Shown: positions 33,445-41,636 of the stretch, in pieces
Layout of the letters: each line of letters starts with the position of its first letter
Position numbering within the stretch: the stretch's first letter is position 1
DNA from: Streptomyces carminius
Lineage (GTDB): Bacteria > Actinomycetota > Actinomycetes > Streptomycetales > Streptomycetaceae
Direction: 5' to 3'
Length of the DNA: 64,000 nt
NCBI RefSeq assembly: GCF_002794255.1
Contig: NZ_PGGW01000060.1
Span: 186,001-250,000, forward strand
The notes under the pieces: model-generated
Databases searched by the model: none
What the model saw: only the letters and a program-made list of their open reading frames with translations
Told to the model about the DNA's origin: nothing
Position numbers and translations under genes: made by a program

Positions 33445-33758
33445 GGTGCCTGACGGGACCGCTGGAGCCGCGCGCTCCGGCGGTCCCTGGCGTTCCAGCA
33501 GGCCCGGTGCCAGTGCCGCCGGTCCTCCACCCGGCCCTCCCGCTGCCAGGCGACGACATGGGCCGTCCCGGGCGGGATCTCCTGGTCGCAGCCGGGGCAC
33601 CGGTAGTGCTTGCCGGCGGACTGCCCGGCCACCTGCCGCACCACCCACTCCTCGCCCCGCCACTCGTCGGTGCGCTCCAGTCCGTAGCGGTCCGGTGCCC
33701 CACCGGTACGGCGGGCGGAACTGCCACCGCCGCGCGGGCGGTTTCGACGCGGGGACAC
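33435..33758 (-). CDS. Small zinc-ribbon-like protein conserved in Streptomyces
   Basis: A 107-residue protein of unknown function, starting VSPRRNRPRGGGSS. After a basic, Gly-rich lead comes a probable metal site: 'YRCPGCDQEIPPGTAHV' (CxxC) and 'HWHRACWNARDRR' (HxxxC), an HNH-like or zinc-ribbon spacing. Such proteins are annotated as 'ATP/GTP-binding' in some genomes although no P-loop is visible. The GTG at 33758 has GAGG about 10 nt before it. It diverges from the oxidoreductase gene and its end is touched by the 23-bp duplication. Confidence 0.7.
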   Translation of the reverse strand: MSPRRNRPRGGGSSARRTGGAPDRYGLERTDEWRGEEWVVRQVAGQSAGKHYRCPGCDQEIPPGTAHVVAWQREGRVEDRRHWHRACWNARDRRSARLQRSRQAPRY

Positions 33759-34019
33759 GGGTACCTCGCTGAGCTGTTCGGGGCCTTGGACCGGCCGGTA
33801 CGTCTGCGCACACTGCCCTTTCAGCCTACGCACCCGGCCATCGGGGTCCGCAGCCGCCGGCATGCCCCGCGGACTTCTCACACCATCCGAAAAAAACCCG
33901 GCAGGCCGTGCCTCCGGCACGTGTCAGGCGTTGTTGCCTCCGAAGGACCGACCGTTGAGCCCGTCGTGGAGAGCGGTGTCGAGGGCGGTTTCCCGGAAGC
34001 GACGAGGAGGCAGGTCCCG

Positions 34020-35132
34020 ATGGAGTCGACACAGGTGGGGGCTTTCGTGCTGGCGGCCCAGTTCCCGGGGCAGGGGCAGGGGGAGGCGCTCCACCGGGCC
34101 GTGCGCGCCGCGGAGACCGCCGAGTCGGCCGGGCTGGACGACGTGTGGCTGGCCGAGCACCACTTCGTGCCCTACGGGGTCTGCCCCTCGGCGGTCACTC
34201 TGGCCGCGCTGCTGCTGGGGCGCACCCGGCGCATCGGGGTCGGCACCGCCGTGAGCGTGCTGCCGAACGCGCACCCGGTCGCCCTCGGCGAGCAGGCGGC
34301 ACTGCTGCACCTGACCTCCTCGGGCCGGTTCGCCCTGGGGGTCGGGCGCGGTGGCCCCTGGGTCGATCTGGAGGTCTTCGGCGGCGGCACCGAGGCGTAC
34401 GAGCGGGGCTTCCCCGAGTCGCTGGACCTGCTGCTGCGCTGGCTGCGCGAGCCCCGGGTCGGCGCGGACGGCGAGCGCTACCGCTTCCGCGAGGTCCCCG
34501 TCGTACCGCGCCCGGACCAGGCCGTGGCCGGGCCGGACGCGGTCCCCGTGCTGGTGGCCTGCACCTCGCCCGGCTCCGTGCGGCTGGCCGCGGCCCGCGG
34601 GCTGCCGATGCTGCTGGGCATGCACTGCGGGGACGAGGAGAAGGCGGAGATGGTCACCCTGTGGCGGCGCGAGGCGCTGGCGGCCGGACTGGACCCGGCG
34701 GCGGTGGCGGCGGCCGGGCACGTGTCGGCCGGGGTGGCGCAGGTGGCCGACACCCGCGCGGAGGCCGTGGAGGTCCTCACCAAGGCGATGCCGGGCTGGC
34801 TGCGGCAGGGGCTGGGCGCGCACACCACCGTGGACGGCAGGACGCGCGGGATGCGCGACCCGCACGCCTACACCGAACTGCTGTGCGCGCTGCATCCGGT
34901 CGGCCCGCCCGGGCTGTGCGCGGACCGGCTCGCGGCGACCGCGGAACGGACCGGGGTCCGGAGGTTCGCCCTGCTGGTGGAGGGGTCGGGCGAGCTGGCC
35001 TGCACCGAACTGAACGTCCGGCGGCTGGGTGCCGAGGTACTGCCGCTCCTCCCCCGGGCGGCGGGCACGGGGCCGGGTACGTCACCGGGCACGGGACCGG
35101 GTACGGACACGGGGCCGGGCACCGCGCCGTGA
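34020..35132 (+). CDS. Luciferase-like (LLM) flavin-dependent oxidoreductase
   Basis: A 370-residue cytoplasmic enzyme of the bacterial-luciferase fold, probably using reduced FMN or F420. Visible are 'FVLAAQFPGQGQGEALHRAV', 'DDVWLAEHHFVPYG' (conserved AEHH), 'RRIGVGTAVSVLPNAHPVALGEQAALL', 'SSGRFALGVGRGG' and 'CADRLAATAERTGVRRFALLVEG'. The ATG at 34020 has GAGGAGG about 10 nt upstream. The C-terminus ends in about 22 residues of Gly-Thr-Pro repeats. The neighbours give no pathway clue, and the substrate is unknown. Confidence 0.85.
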   Translation: MESTQVGAFVLAAQFPGQGQGEALHRAVRAAETAESAGLDDVWLAEHHFVPYGVCPSAVTLAALLLGRTRRIGVGTAVSVLPNAHPVALGEQAALLHLTSSGRFALGVGRGGPWVDLEVFGGGTEAYERGFPESLDLLLRWLREPRVGADGERYRFREVPVVPRPDQAVAGPDAVPVLVACTSPGSVRLAAARGLPMLLGMHCGDEEKAEMVTLWRREALAAGLDPAAVAAAGHVSAGVAQVADTRAEAVEVLTKAMPGWLRQGLGAHTTVDGRTRGMRDPHAYTELLCALHPVGPPGLCADRLAATAERTGVRRFALLVEGSGELACTELNVRRLGAEVLPLLPRAAGTGPGTSPGTGPGTDTGPGTAP

Positions 35133-35170
35133 CCCGGCCTCCGTCCGCTGTCCGGTCCGCTGTCCCCCCG

Positions 35171-35563
35171 TCAGCAGTCGCGCAGCTCCGGTGACTGGTT
35201 GAGGAGCTGGCCGCGGATGGAGGTGAAGCGGGTGAGCCGCTCGTCCGCCGAGGCGTCCAGCGGGAAGACCGCCACCCGGTGACAGTTCTGGAAGGCCAGC
35301 CGCACCCCGAAGTGACGCTCCAGCGCACCGCGTATCGCGTCACTCGCCAGCGCGCGCAGCAACTGGCCGCGCGCCTGCTCGTCCGGAGGCGGCGTCAGGT
35401 TGTCGGCGAAGTCCCCGCCGTCGACTCTGAGCCGGGCCGTCAGAGAGCCGATCAGCTCCCACGCGTAGGGCAGGGAGGTACGGACGCAGTCGACGAAGGC
35501 CGCTTCGTCGACCTCGCCTCGCTCGGCCTGTTCGAGAAGGGCCGGTGAGACGTCGAGCGACAT
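35171..35563 (-). CDS. SCO5389-family conserved protein
   Basis: A 130-residue soluble protein, starting MSLDVSPALLEQAERGEVDE and ending in 'QLLNQSPELRDC'. It resembles the SCO5389 family of Streptomyces, for which I know no function. It is Ala/Leu-rich with no signal, TM or catalytic motif. ATG 35563 has AGAGGAG about 8 nt upstream, deciding the start. The gene is divergent from nucS, with 229 bp between starts. Its constant position beside nucS in Streptomyces (recollection) is the only functional hint. Confidence 0.72.
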   Translation of the reverse strand: MSLDVSPALLEQAERGEVDEAAFVDCVRTSLPYAWELIGSLTARLRVDGGDFADNLTPPPDEQARGQLLRALASDAIRGALERHFGVRLAFQNCHRVAVFPLDASADERLTRFTSIRGQLLNQSPELRDC

Positions 35564-35778
35564 GAGTACTCCTCTCGCGATCCCGGACGAACCGGGACCT
35601 TCAGGGCATGAAGAGGCCTCGCCGTGTAACCGAACGGTCCCGTACGGCAATGCCCGCGGCAACGTTATGCCGGTGCATGCGGCGGCACCAGGCACCTGGG
35701 CACACAACAAGCCACCCCCGAACTCCCCGTCGAACAGGGAGAAGCGGGGGCGAATCGCGTACGGGGCCCGTCGTCCAG

Positions 35779-35784
35779 TAGCGT
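35779..35784 (+). promoter_or_regulatory. -10 box of nucS, leaderless transcript
   Basis: TAGCGT lies 8 nt before the nucS ATG (35793) with no Shine-Dalgarno between them. Confidence 0.45.
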
Positions 35785-35792
35785 GACCGACC

Positions 35793-36464
35793 ATGCGTCT
35801 CGTCATCGCCCGCTGCTCGGTGGACTACGCCGGGAGACTCACCGCCCACCTCCCCTCGGCCCCCCGCCTCATCCTGGTGAAGGCCGACGGGTCCGTCTCG
35901 GTCCACGCGGACGACAGGGCCTACAAGCCCCTCAACTGGATGTCTCCTCCCTGCACCCTGAAGGAGGGAGAGGACGACGGAGTCGCCGTGTGGACGGTGG
36001 TGAACAAATCGGGTGAGAAACTCATCATCACCATGGAGGAAGTCCTCCACGACTCCTCGCACGAGCTCGGCGTCGACCCCGGCCTGATCAAGGACGGCGT
36101 GGAGGCACACCTGCAGGAACTGCTCGCCGACCGAATGGAGACCCTGGGCGAGGGCTGGTCGCTGATCCGGCGCGAATATCCCACCGCCATCGGCCCGGTG
36201 GACATCCTGGGCCGGGACGCCCGGGGGACCACCGTCGCCGTCGAGATCAAGCGGCGCGGCGAGATAGACGGCGTCGAGCAGCTCACCCGCTACCTGGAAC
36301 TGCTCAACCGCGATCCCCTGCTGGCCCCGGTCCGCGGGGTGTTCGCGGCGCAGGAGATCAAACCGCAGGCCCGGGTGCTGGCCACGGACCGCGGCATCGA
36401 CTGCGTCGTCCTCGACTACAACGCGCTGCGCGGTATCGAGGACGACAAACTGCGGCTGTTCTGA
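35793..36464 (+). CDS. nucS: Endonuclease NucS (EndoMS), mismatch-specific
   Basis: A 223-residue nuclease. NucS is the key enzyme of the non-MutS/MutL mismatch repair used by Actinobacteria: it cuts both strands at G:T, G:G and T:T mismatches. The N-terminal beta domain binds DNA and the C-terminal domain is RecB-like, with catalytic D137 ('GPVDILGRD'), E151 and K153 ('AVEIKRRG'), and 'GVEQLTRYLELL'. The C-terminal 'DDKLRLF' resembles the motif used to contact the beta clamp. Length is standard. A TAGCGT -10 box 8 nt upstream suggests leaderless translation. A terminator follows at 36487-36527. Confidence 0.94.
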   Translation: MRLVIARCSVDYAGRLTAHLPSAPRLILVKADGSVSVHADDRAYKPLNWMSPPCTLKEGEDDGVAVWTVVNKSGEKLIITMEEVLHDSSHELGVDPGLIKDGVEAHLQELLADRMETLGEGWSLIRREYPTAIGPVDILGRDARGTTVAVEIKRRGEIDGVEQLTRYLELLNRDPLLAPVRGVFAAQEIKPQARVLATDRGIDCVVLDYNALRGIEDDKLRLF

Positions 36465-36486
36465 ACCCTCCGGGCCCCGTCACCGT

Positions 36487-36527
36487 CCCGTCCCCGGAGC
36501 CGCACGAGCCACGGCTCCGGGGACGGG
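36487..36527. terminator. Bidirectional terminator between nucS and the convergent P-loop gene
   Basis: Perfect 16-bp arms, CCCGTCCCCGGAGCCG (36487-36502) and its mirror (36512-36527), close a 9-nt loop. It lies 22 bp after the nucS stop and 23 bp before the other stop. Confidence 0.75.
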
Positions 36528-36550
36528 GCGGACCCGTGCGGCCGGGACGG

Positions 36551-39139
36551 TCACATGAGCGGGCTGCTCGTCCCGGTCTCCTCCGGCCCGGTGGCCGAAG
36601 CACTTCCGGAGACGGGTGTCTCCGGGGCGGGAGCGCCGGCAGTGGTGTCGTCCTCCCCGCCGGGATCGGTCTCTTCTCCGCTCGGTGATGCCGGGGGGGT
36701 GCTGGAGGGCGGGTCGCTTTCGTCCTCCGGCTCCTCGTCGGGCGGTGTCGACTCCTCCTCCGGCTGGTCCGGCCTGTCGTCGCCCGGCGTACTCTGCCTG
36801 GTCGGCGGCTTGGAAGACTTCGGCGGGGACGTGGTCTCGGACACGTAGCCCCCGTCGCTCTCCAGGTCCTCCGGCTCGGTGGACGTGCCCACGGTGGTGG
36901 ACGAGTCATCTGTCGAGGACGGAGTGCCCGACACGGATGGTGTACCGCTCTCCTCCGGCTCGTCCTTCCGCTCGCTCCCGCCCGGCCCGGAGTCGTCCAC
37001 GGTGATGCCCTCGTCCTCCAGGGGGGAGAAGGTCGGGTTCACACCGCCGGTGGGCTCGCTGCCCGAGGTCATGCCGAGCGTGACGACCGCGCCGACCGCC
37101 ACGGCCAGCAGCGCGCCCGCGCCCGCCGCGAGGACGTTGCGCCGTGCGCCCAGGATCGCGAGCCCGCGGCGGGATCCGCCGCCCCCGCCGTACGCCGCCG
37201 CGAGGGAGGGTGTCGACCGGGTCGGCGCGTCGTCGCCGTACGTCTCGTCGTCCGCGCTGCCCACCGTGATCGGCGGAACCGTCAGGGCCGCGGGCAGGTC
37301 GTCGAGCGCCGGTGTGCCGCCGGTGCTCCGCGGACCGGCCGCCGCGGGCGGTCCGGGCCGCGCGGACAGCGCCGGCAGCCGGTCGGAGAGGGAGGGCGCC
37401 GCGGGCGGAACGGCGGGCGGGAGGGCGGGCAGCGGGGACGGTCCCGTCGGCAGTGCGCCGGGGCCGCCGTCCGCCCGTGGCGCGGAGCGGTCCTCGACCA
37501 GGGCCAGCGCGCGCCGTCCGGCCACCGTGCCCCGGCGGTCGGCGAGCACTCCGCGCAGCCCGATCGATGCCTCCAGCTCCACCCGGGCCCGGTCCAGCCG
37601 GCCGGTGCACAGGGCCAGCACGCCCAGGTCGTGGTGGAAGTAGGCCTCCTCCGCCACCTCGCCCGCCGTGCGCGCGGCCTCCTGGCCGCCGCGCAGCATG
37701 CGCTCCCAGGCGCTCCAGTACAGCGACGCGGCCAGGACGGGCGCGGCCGTACGGGCCAGCAGCACCGCGGCACTCGCGTGGCCGCCGCGCCGGGCCCCCT
37801 GAACGGCGGCGAGCACCGCCTCGGCCTCCTGCGCGACCTGCCCCGGAGCGACCGAGGGGTGACCGGTCCACCAGGCGTAGTGCTGTGCGGCGGTGTGGGC
37901 GCGGTCCTCCGCGCCCTCGGCGTATCCGGCCTCGGTCAGCTGCCCGGTCACTCCGGGGGCGAGCCGGTGGTGAGCGCCCTCGGCGGTGGCCAGACCGCAG
38001 GCGAGCAGTTCGCCCAGGGCCTCGTCGGCACGGGGATCGCCCACCAGGGCGGGCAGATGGGCGGGGTGCGGCAGTGCGCCGCCCAGCGCGACGGCGAAGC
38101 GCAGCACCTCGCGGGTGGCCCCGGACAGCCGGGCGGCCAGCAGCGGGGCGGGCGCGGCGCCCTCGGCGAGGGTCGGCAGCGGGGTTCCGCCGGAGGCGTC
38201 ACCCTCGTCGGCGGAGACGGTGCCGGTGCCGGTGCCGTCCGGGGCACTCTCCGGCCCGCCCGCCGCGGTCGCGCCGTCGGCGCCGGCCGGCTCCGCGCCG
38301 GCCGGCCCGGCACCCGACGTGTCACGCTGCCGCAGCAGCGCCCCGGCCTGGACGAAGCGCAGCGGCAGCCCCTCGGACTCGAACCACAGGTCCGCCGCCC
38401 AGTTCGTCTCCTCCTCGGTGAGCGGGCGCCGGACGATGTGCTCCATCAGCGCCCGGCAGGCACTGCGGCTTATGCCGGAGAGGGGGACCTCCTCCAGGTC
38501 CGCCTCGGGCGAGGGCGCGGGGGTGTCGGGCGTGGCCGAGATCAGGAAGGCGCACTCGGGGGTGGCGTCCAGGAGGGAGTCGAGGCCCCGGCCGCCGAAC
38601 TCGACGTCGTCCAGCAGGACGACCGCGCCGACGCCGCGCAGCGCGTCGGCCAGCTCGGTGCCGTCGGGACGGTGGCCGGGGGCGTCGTGGACGGCGGTGA
38701 ACAGCTCCTGCATCAGGTCGCCGGGAGTGCGGTGGCTGCCGTCGAGGCGTACGACACCGTCCGGCGCCAGGCCGGCGCAGTCGGCCGCGAGGGCGGCCAG
38801 CAGGGCGGTGCGTCCGGAACCGGGCGGGCCGGTGAGCCGGACGGACCTGCCCTGCCTGAGGAGCTGGACGAGACGTTCGCGTTCCGCCGTGCGCTCCAGC
38901 AGCGGCAGATCGGGGGAGACTCCTCCCGGGACCGGCGGCAGGGCGGCGCGGTCGTACTCGGCGCGGGATTCGGGGGTGCGCCGCCGGGGGACACCGGGGT
39001 GCCGCCCGGGCGGGCAGGGTTCGATCTCGCTGCCGTCGACGGGGTTGACCGTCAGCAGGTACTCGCCCGCTGTCAGCGGGACGACGCGGGTGACGGCCCC
39101 GTTGTCCTGTTCCTCTGATCCCTGGTGGTCAGGGTCCAT
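36551..39139 (-). CDS. Large P-loop NTPase-like membrane protein with acidic extracellular tail
   Basis: An 862-residue protein of unknown function. Residues about 70-380 resemble a STAND/NB-ARC-type NTPase, with GPPGSGRT (104-111) in place of Walker A and 'AVVLLDDVEF' (172-181) as Walker B. The catalytic Lys is Arg (R110), so ATP hydrolysis is doubtful. Residues 390-600 are Ala-rich helices of TPR type. A single TM follows near 665-690 (VLAAGAGALLAVAVGAVVTLGM), then about 170 residues of Glu/Asp/Ser/Pro-rich sequence, presumably outside the cell. The layout (NTPase sensor inside, disordered tail outside) suggests a signalling receptor. It is annotated 'ATP/GTP-binding' in related genomes. 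Confidence 0.78.
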   Translation of the reverse strand: MDPDHQGSEEQDNGAVTRVVPLTAGEYLLTVNPVDGSEIEPCPPGRHPGVPRRRTPESRAEYDRAALPPVPGGVSPDLPLLERTAERERLVQLLRQGRSVRLTGPPGSGRTALLAALAADCAGLAPDGVVRLDGSHRTPGDLMQELFTAVHDAPGHRPDGTELADALRGVGAVVLLDDVEFGGRGLDSLLDATPECAFLISATPDTPAPSPEADLEEVPLSGISRSACRALMEHIVRRPLTEEETNWAADLWFESEGLPLRFVQAGALLRQRDTSGAGPAGAEPAGADGATAAGGPESAPDGTGTGTVSADEGDASGGTPLPTLAEGAAPAPLLAARLSGATREVLRFAVALGGALPHPAHLPALVGDPRADEALGELLACGLATAEGAHHRLAPGVTGQLTEAGYAEGAEDRAHTAAQHYAWWTGHPSVAPGQVAQEAEAVLAAVQGARRGGHASAAVLLARTAAPVLAASLYWSAWERMLRGGQEAARTAGEVAEEAYFHHDLGVLALCTGRLDRARVELEASIGLRGVLADRRGTVAGRRALALVEDRSAPRADGGPGALPTGPSPLPALPPAVPPAAPSLSDRLPALSARPGPPAAAGPRSTGGTPALDDLPAALTVPPITVGSADDETYGDDAPTRSTPSLAAAYGGGGGSRRGLAILGARRNVLAAGAGALLAVAVGAVVTLGMTSGSEPTGGVNPTFSPLEDEGITVDDSGPGGSERKDEPEESGTPSVSGTPSSTDDSSTTVGTSTEPEDLESDGGYVSETTSPPKSSKPPTRQSTPGDDRPDQPEEESTPPDEEPEDESDPPSSTPPASPSGEETDPGGEDDTTAGAPAPETPVSGSASATGPEETGTSSPLM

Positions 39140-39363
39140 GATCGGCGCCCCCAGATGCGGTGCGTACTCGTGTCAGCTCGCCCGGGCCGACCGCACGCTC
39201 GCCTTCGCTCGTGGTCCGGTGGCCGGCCGCCGCGGAGTCCGGGCGGCGGGCATCCGAACCCTAGCCGTTGGGGACGGCCTGTCCGCAACCCGTGACCTGC
39301 CTCTTGTCGAAATCGTCACGCAATCGAACCGTCACGGGCCGGAGCCTTCGTGGGCCGGAGCCG

Positions 39364-39693
39364 TCACGGGCCGACCGGCGCCCCGCCCCCGGCGAGGTCG
39401 CCGCCCTCGATGGCCAGGATGCGGTGCAGCCGGGTGGCCACCAGCAGGCGCTGCATCTGGGGCGGTACGTCCCGCAGGACGAGACGGCGCCCGCAGCGGC
39501 CCGCCCGCCGGTGCACCCCCATGATCACTCCGAGACCGGTCGCGTCCCACGAGTCCAGTTCGGCGAGGTCCAGCACGAGATCGCCCTCTCCGGAGTCGAC
39601 CGCGGTGTGCAGGACCGTACGGGCGTCCGCCGCGCTGCGGACGTCGAGGCGACCTCCGACGACCAGTTCCGCGTGGTCGCCCCTGATATGCAT
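39364..39693 (-). CDS. STAS-domain anti-sigma factor antagonist-like protein
   Basis: A 109-residue protein, starting MHIRGDHAELVVGGRLDVRS. It is a single STAS domain of the SpoIIAA/RsbV type: 'LVLDLAELDSWDATGLGVIM' carries the usual D-S-x-G region with T52 as the likely phosphorylated residue, where SpoIIAA has Ser. Upstream in frame are 65 or so further codons, but the ATG at 39693 has GGGGGAA before it and starts the conserved domain. It would bind an unknown anti-sigma factor kinase and free a sigma factor. The gene lies between the large P-loop gene and the dehydrogenase, all leftward, with 224 bp and 151 bp gaps. Confidence 0.82.
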   Translation of the reverse strand: MHIRGDHAELVVGGRLDVRSAADARTVLHTAVDSGEGDLVLDLAELDSWDATGLGVIMGVHRRAGRCGRRLVLRDVPPQMQRLLVATRLHRILAIEGGDLAGGGAPVGP

Positions 39694-39844
39694 ATCCGTT
39701 CCCCCGGAAGAAGTGGTCCGTGTGTATCCGTTGTCGGCGTATGTCTCACCACAACTGACTGCCTCTTCGGCGGCGAAGTTGCCGCCTGTCCCCGTTCCGG
39801 CCTCAAATTCACCCATAAGGACGGTCTGCCTTATGTCTGCGGCT

Positions 39845-40693
39845 TCAGTAGTGGTAGAAGCCCTGACCGCTCTTGCGCCCGAGGTCACCCGCGTCCACCA
39901 TCCGCCGCATCAGCTCCGGCGGGGCGAACTTCCCGTCCTGCGACTCGGTGTAGATGTTCTCGGTGGCGTGCAGCAGGATGTCCACGCCGGTGAGGTCGGC
40001 GGTGGCCAGCGGACCCATGGCGTGCCCGAAACCCAGCCGGCAGGCGGTGTCGATGTCCTCGGCGGTCGCCACCCCCGACTCGTACAGCTTCGCCGCCTCG
40101 ACGACCAGCGCCGAGATCAGCCGGGTGGTGACGAAGCCCGCCACATCGCGGTTGACGACGACACAGGTCTTGCCGACGCTCTCGGCGAACTCCCGGGCGG
40201 TGGCGAGGGTCTCGTCGCTCGTCTTGTGGCCGCGCACCAGCTCGCACAGCCGCATCATCGGCACGGGCGAGAAGAAGTGCGTGCCCACGACCCGTTCGGG
40301 GCGCCGCGTCGCCGCCGCGATCTTGGTGATCGGGATGGCGGAGGTGTTGGAGGCCAGCACCGCCTCGTCCTTCACCAGGCCGTCGAGCGTGCGGAAGATC
40401 TCCTGCTTGACGTCGACGCGCTCGAAGACGGCCTCCACCACGATGTCCGCGTCGGCGGCGGCGTCGAGGTCGGTGGTCGTGGTGATGCGGGCGAGTGCCG
40501 CACCGGCCTCCTCGGCCGTCAGCTTCTCCTTGGCGACGAACCTGTCGTACGAGGCCCGGATGCCGTCCGTGCCGCGGGCCAGCGCCTCGTCGGTGACGTC
40601 CCGCAGCACCACCTCCCAGCCTGCCTGGGCGGAGACCTGCGCGATACCCGATCCCATGAGTCCGGCACCGATGACGGCGAGCTTCCTGGCCAC
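39845..40693 (-). CDS. 3-hydroxybutyryl-CoA dehydrogenase
   Basis: A 282-residue NAD(P)-dependent dehydrogenase converting 3-hydroxybutyryl-CoA to acetoacetyl-CoA. The Rossmann motif is 'LAVIGAGLMGSGIAQVSA'. The catalytic His lies in 'VGTHFFSPVPMMRLCELV', with 'VLASNTSAIPI' and 'DVAGFVTTRL' also present. The C-terminal helical domain with 'DLTGVDILLHATENIYTE' and 'GRKSGQGFYHY' completes the family. GTG 40693 gives the usual length of about 282; a GTG-independent upstream ATG at 40729 would add 12 residues. With the thiolase (24525) it makes or breaks C4 acyl-CoA, the substrates of IcmA. Confidence 0.93.
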   Translation of the reverse strand: MARKLAVIGAGLMGSGIAQVSAQAGWEVVLRDVTDEALARGTDGIRASYDRFVAKEKLTAEEAGAALARITTTTDLDAAADADIVVEAVFERVDVKQEIFRTLDGLVKDEAVLASNTSAIPITKIAAATRRPERVVGTHFFSPVPMMRLCELVRGHKTSDETLATAREFAESVGKTCVVVNRDVAGFVTTRLISALVVEAAKLYESGVATAEDIDTACRLGFGHAMGPLATADLTGVDILLHATENIYTESQDGKFAPPELMRRMVDAGDLGRKSGQGFYHY

Positions 40694-40814
40694 GTCCTTC
40701 GTCCCTTCCAAGGCTTCAACGGCTTCCACGGCATTGTGCGAGCGGCTCTCAGGCGGACCCTAGCGTCAGTGGGGGCGCGTTGGGCGGGGAAGAGATGCGC
40801 GTCACGTCTCACAT

Positions 40815-40857
40815 GGCGGACGTCACACCGGAGGGGTGTCACCCCGGGCGGACGTCA
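40815..40857. repeat. Pair of 11-bp direct repeats in a divergent promoter region
   Basis: GGCGGACGTCA occurs at 40815-40825 and 40847-40857, 32 bp apart (about three helical turns), between the dehydrogenase and the pduO gene. Each contains the palindrome GACGTC. A shared operator is possible. Confidence 0.35.
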
Positions 40858-40937
40858 GCCGCCGGGCCGCCGCGCGCAGTTGGACGCCGTCCCCGTGACG
40901 GTGGGCACACGGCTCCACCGCCGGGCCGCGAACTGAC

Positions 40938-40943
40938 TAGGCT
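40938..40943 (+). promoter_or_regulatory. -10 box of the PduO-type gene, leaderless transcript
   Basis: TAGGCT lies 6 nt before ATG 40950 and no Shine-Dalgarno is present. The preceding 17-18 bp contain no good -35. Confidence 0.45.
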
Positions 40944-40949
40944 CGCCCC

Positions 40950-41534
40950 ATGGTCAACCTCACCCGCATCTACACCCGTACCGGCGACGACGGCACCACC
41001 GCCCTCGGTGACATGAGCCGTACCGCAAAGACCGACTCACGCATCGCCGCCTACGCCGACTCCAACGAGGCCAACGCCGCCATCGGAGTGGCCCTCGCGC
41101 TGGGCGGGCTGACCGAGGAGGTCGCGGCGGTGCTGACCCGGGTGCAGAACGACCTGTTCGACGTGGGCGCGGACCTGGCCACCCCGGTGGTGGAGAACCC
41201 CGAGCACCCGCCGCTGCGGGTGGAGCAGAGCTACGTCGACCGGCTGGAGGCCGACTGCGACCGCTTCCTGGCAGACCTGGAGAAGCTGCGCAGCTTCATC
41301 CTCCCCGGTGGCACCCCGGGGGCGGCCCTGCTCCACCAGGCGTGCACGGTGGTCCGCCGTGCGGAGCGCTCCACCTGGGCGGCGCTGGAGGAGCACGGCG
41401 AGAGCATGAACAAGCTGACCGCCACCTATCTCAACCGGCTGTCGGACCTGCTGTTCATCCTGGCGCGCACGGCCAACAAGACCGCCCGCGAGGGGACCGG
41501 CGACGTGCTGTGGGTGCCCGGCGAGAACCGCTGA
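40950..41534 (+). CDS. pduO: PduO-type ATP:cob(I)alamin adenosyltransferase
   Basis: A 194-residue enzyme that makes adenosylcobalamin from cob(I)alamin and ATP, the cofactor of IcmA and methylmalonyl-CoA mutase. It has the ATP loop 'IYTRTGDDGTTALGD', 'YADSNEANAAIGVALAL', 'LFDVGADLATP', 'FILPGGTPGAALLHQACTVVRRAER' and the closing 'TANKTAREGTGDVLW'. These are the PduO fold, a five-helix bundle. A TAGGCT -10 box 6 nt before ATG 40950 suggests a leaderless mRNA. It diverges from the 3-hydroxybutyryl-CoA dehydrogenase gene, so a B12 gene and an acyl-CoA gene share a promoter region. Confidence 0.93.
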   Translation: MVNLTRIYTRTGDDGTTALGDMSRTAKTDSRIAAYADSNEANAAIGVALALGGLTEEVAAVLTRVQNDLFDVGADLATPVVENPEHPPLRVEQSYVDRLEADCDRFLADLEKLRSFILPGGTPGAALLHQACTVVRRAERSTWAALEEHGESMNKLTATYLNRLSDLLFILARTANKTAREGTGDVLWVPGENR

Positions 41535-41636
41535 CGGACCGCGGGGCGCACGCCGCCCGGCGGGTGGCGGCGGTACCGGGGACGGCCCGCTCCCCCGCGC
41601 GCCCCGCGGGGACGCCCCGTACGGGCCCGGGCCTTC

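Noticed and set aside
37631..39118. Rightward 495-codon open frame opposite the P-loop gene
   Set aside because: Antisense shadow; codon bias favours the 862-residue leftward protein.
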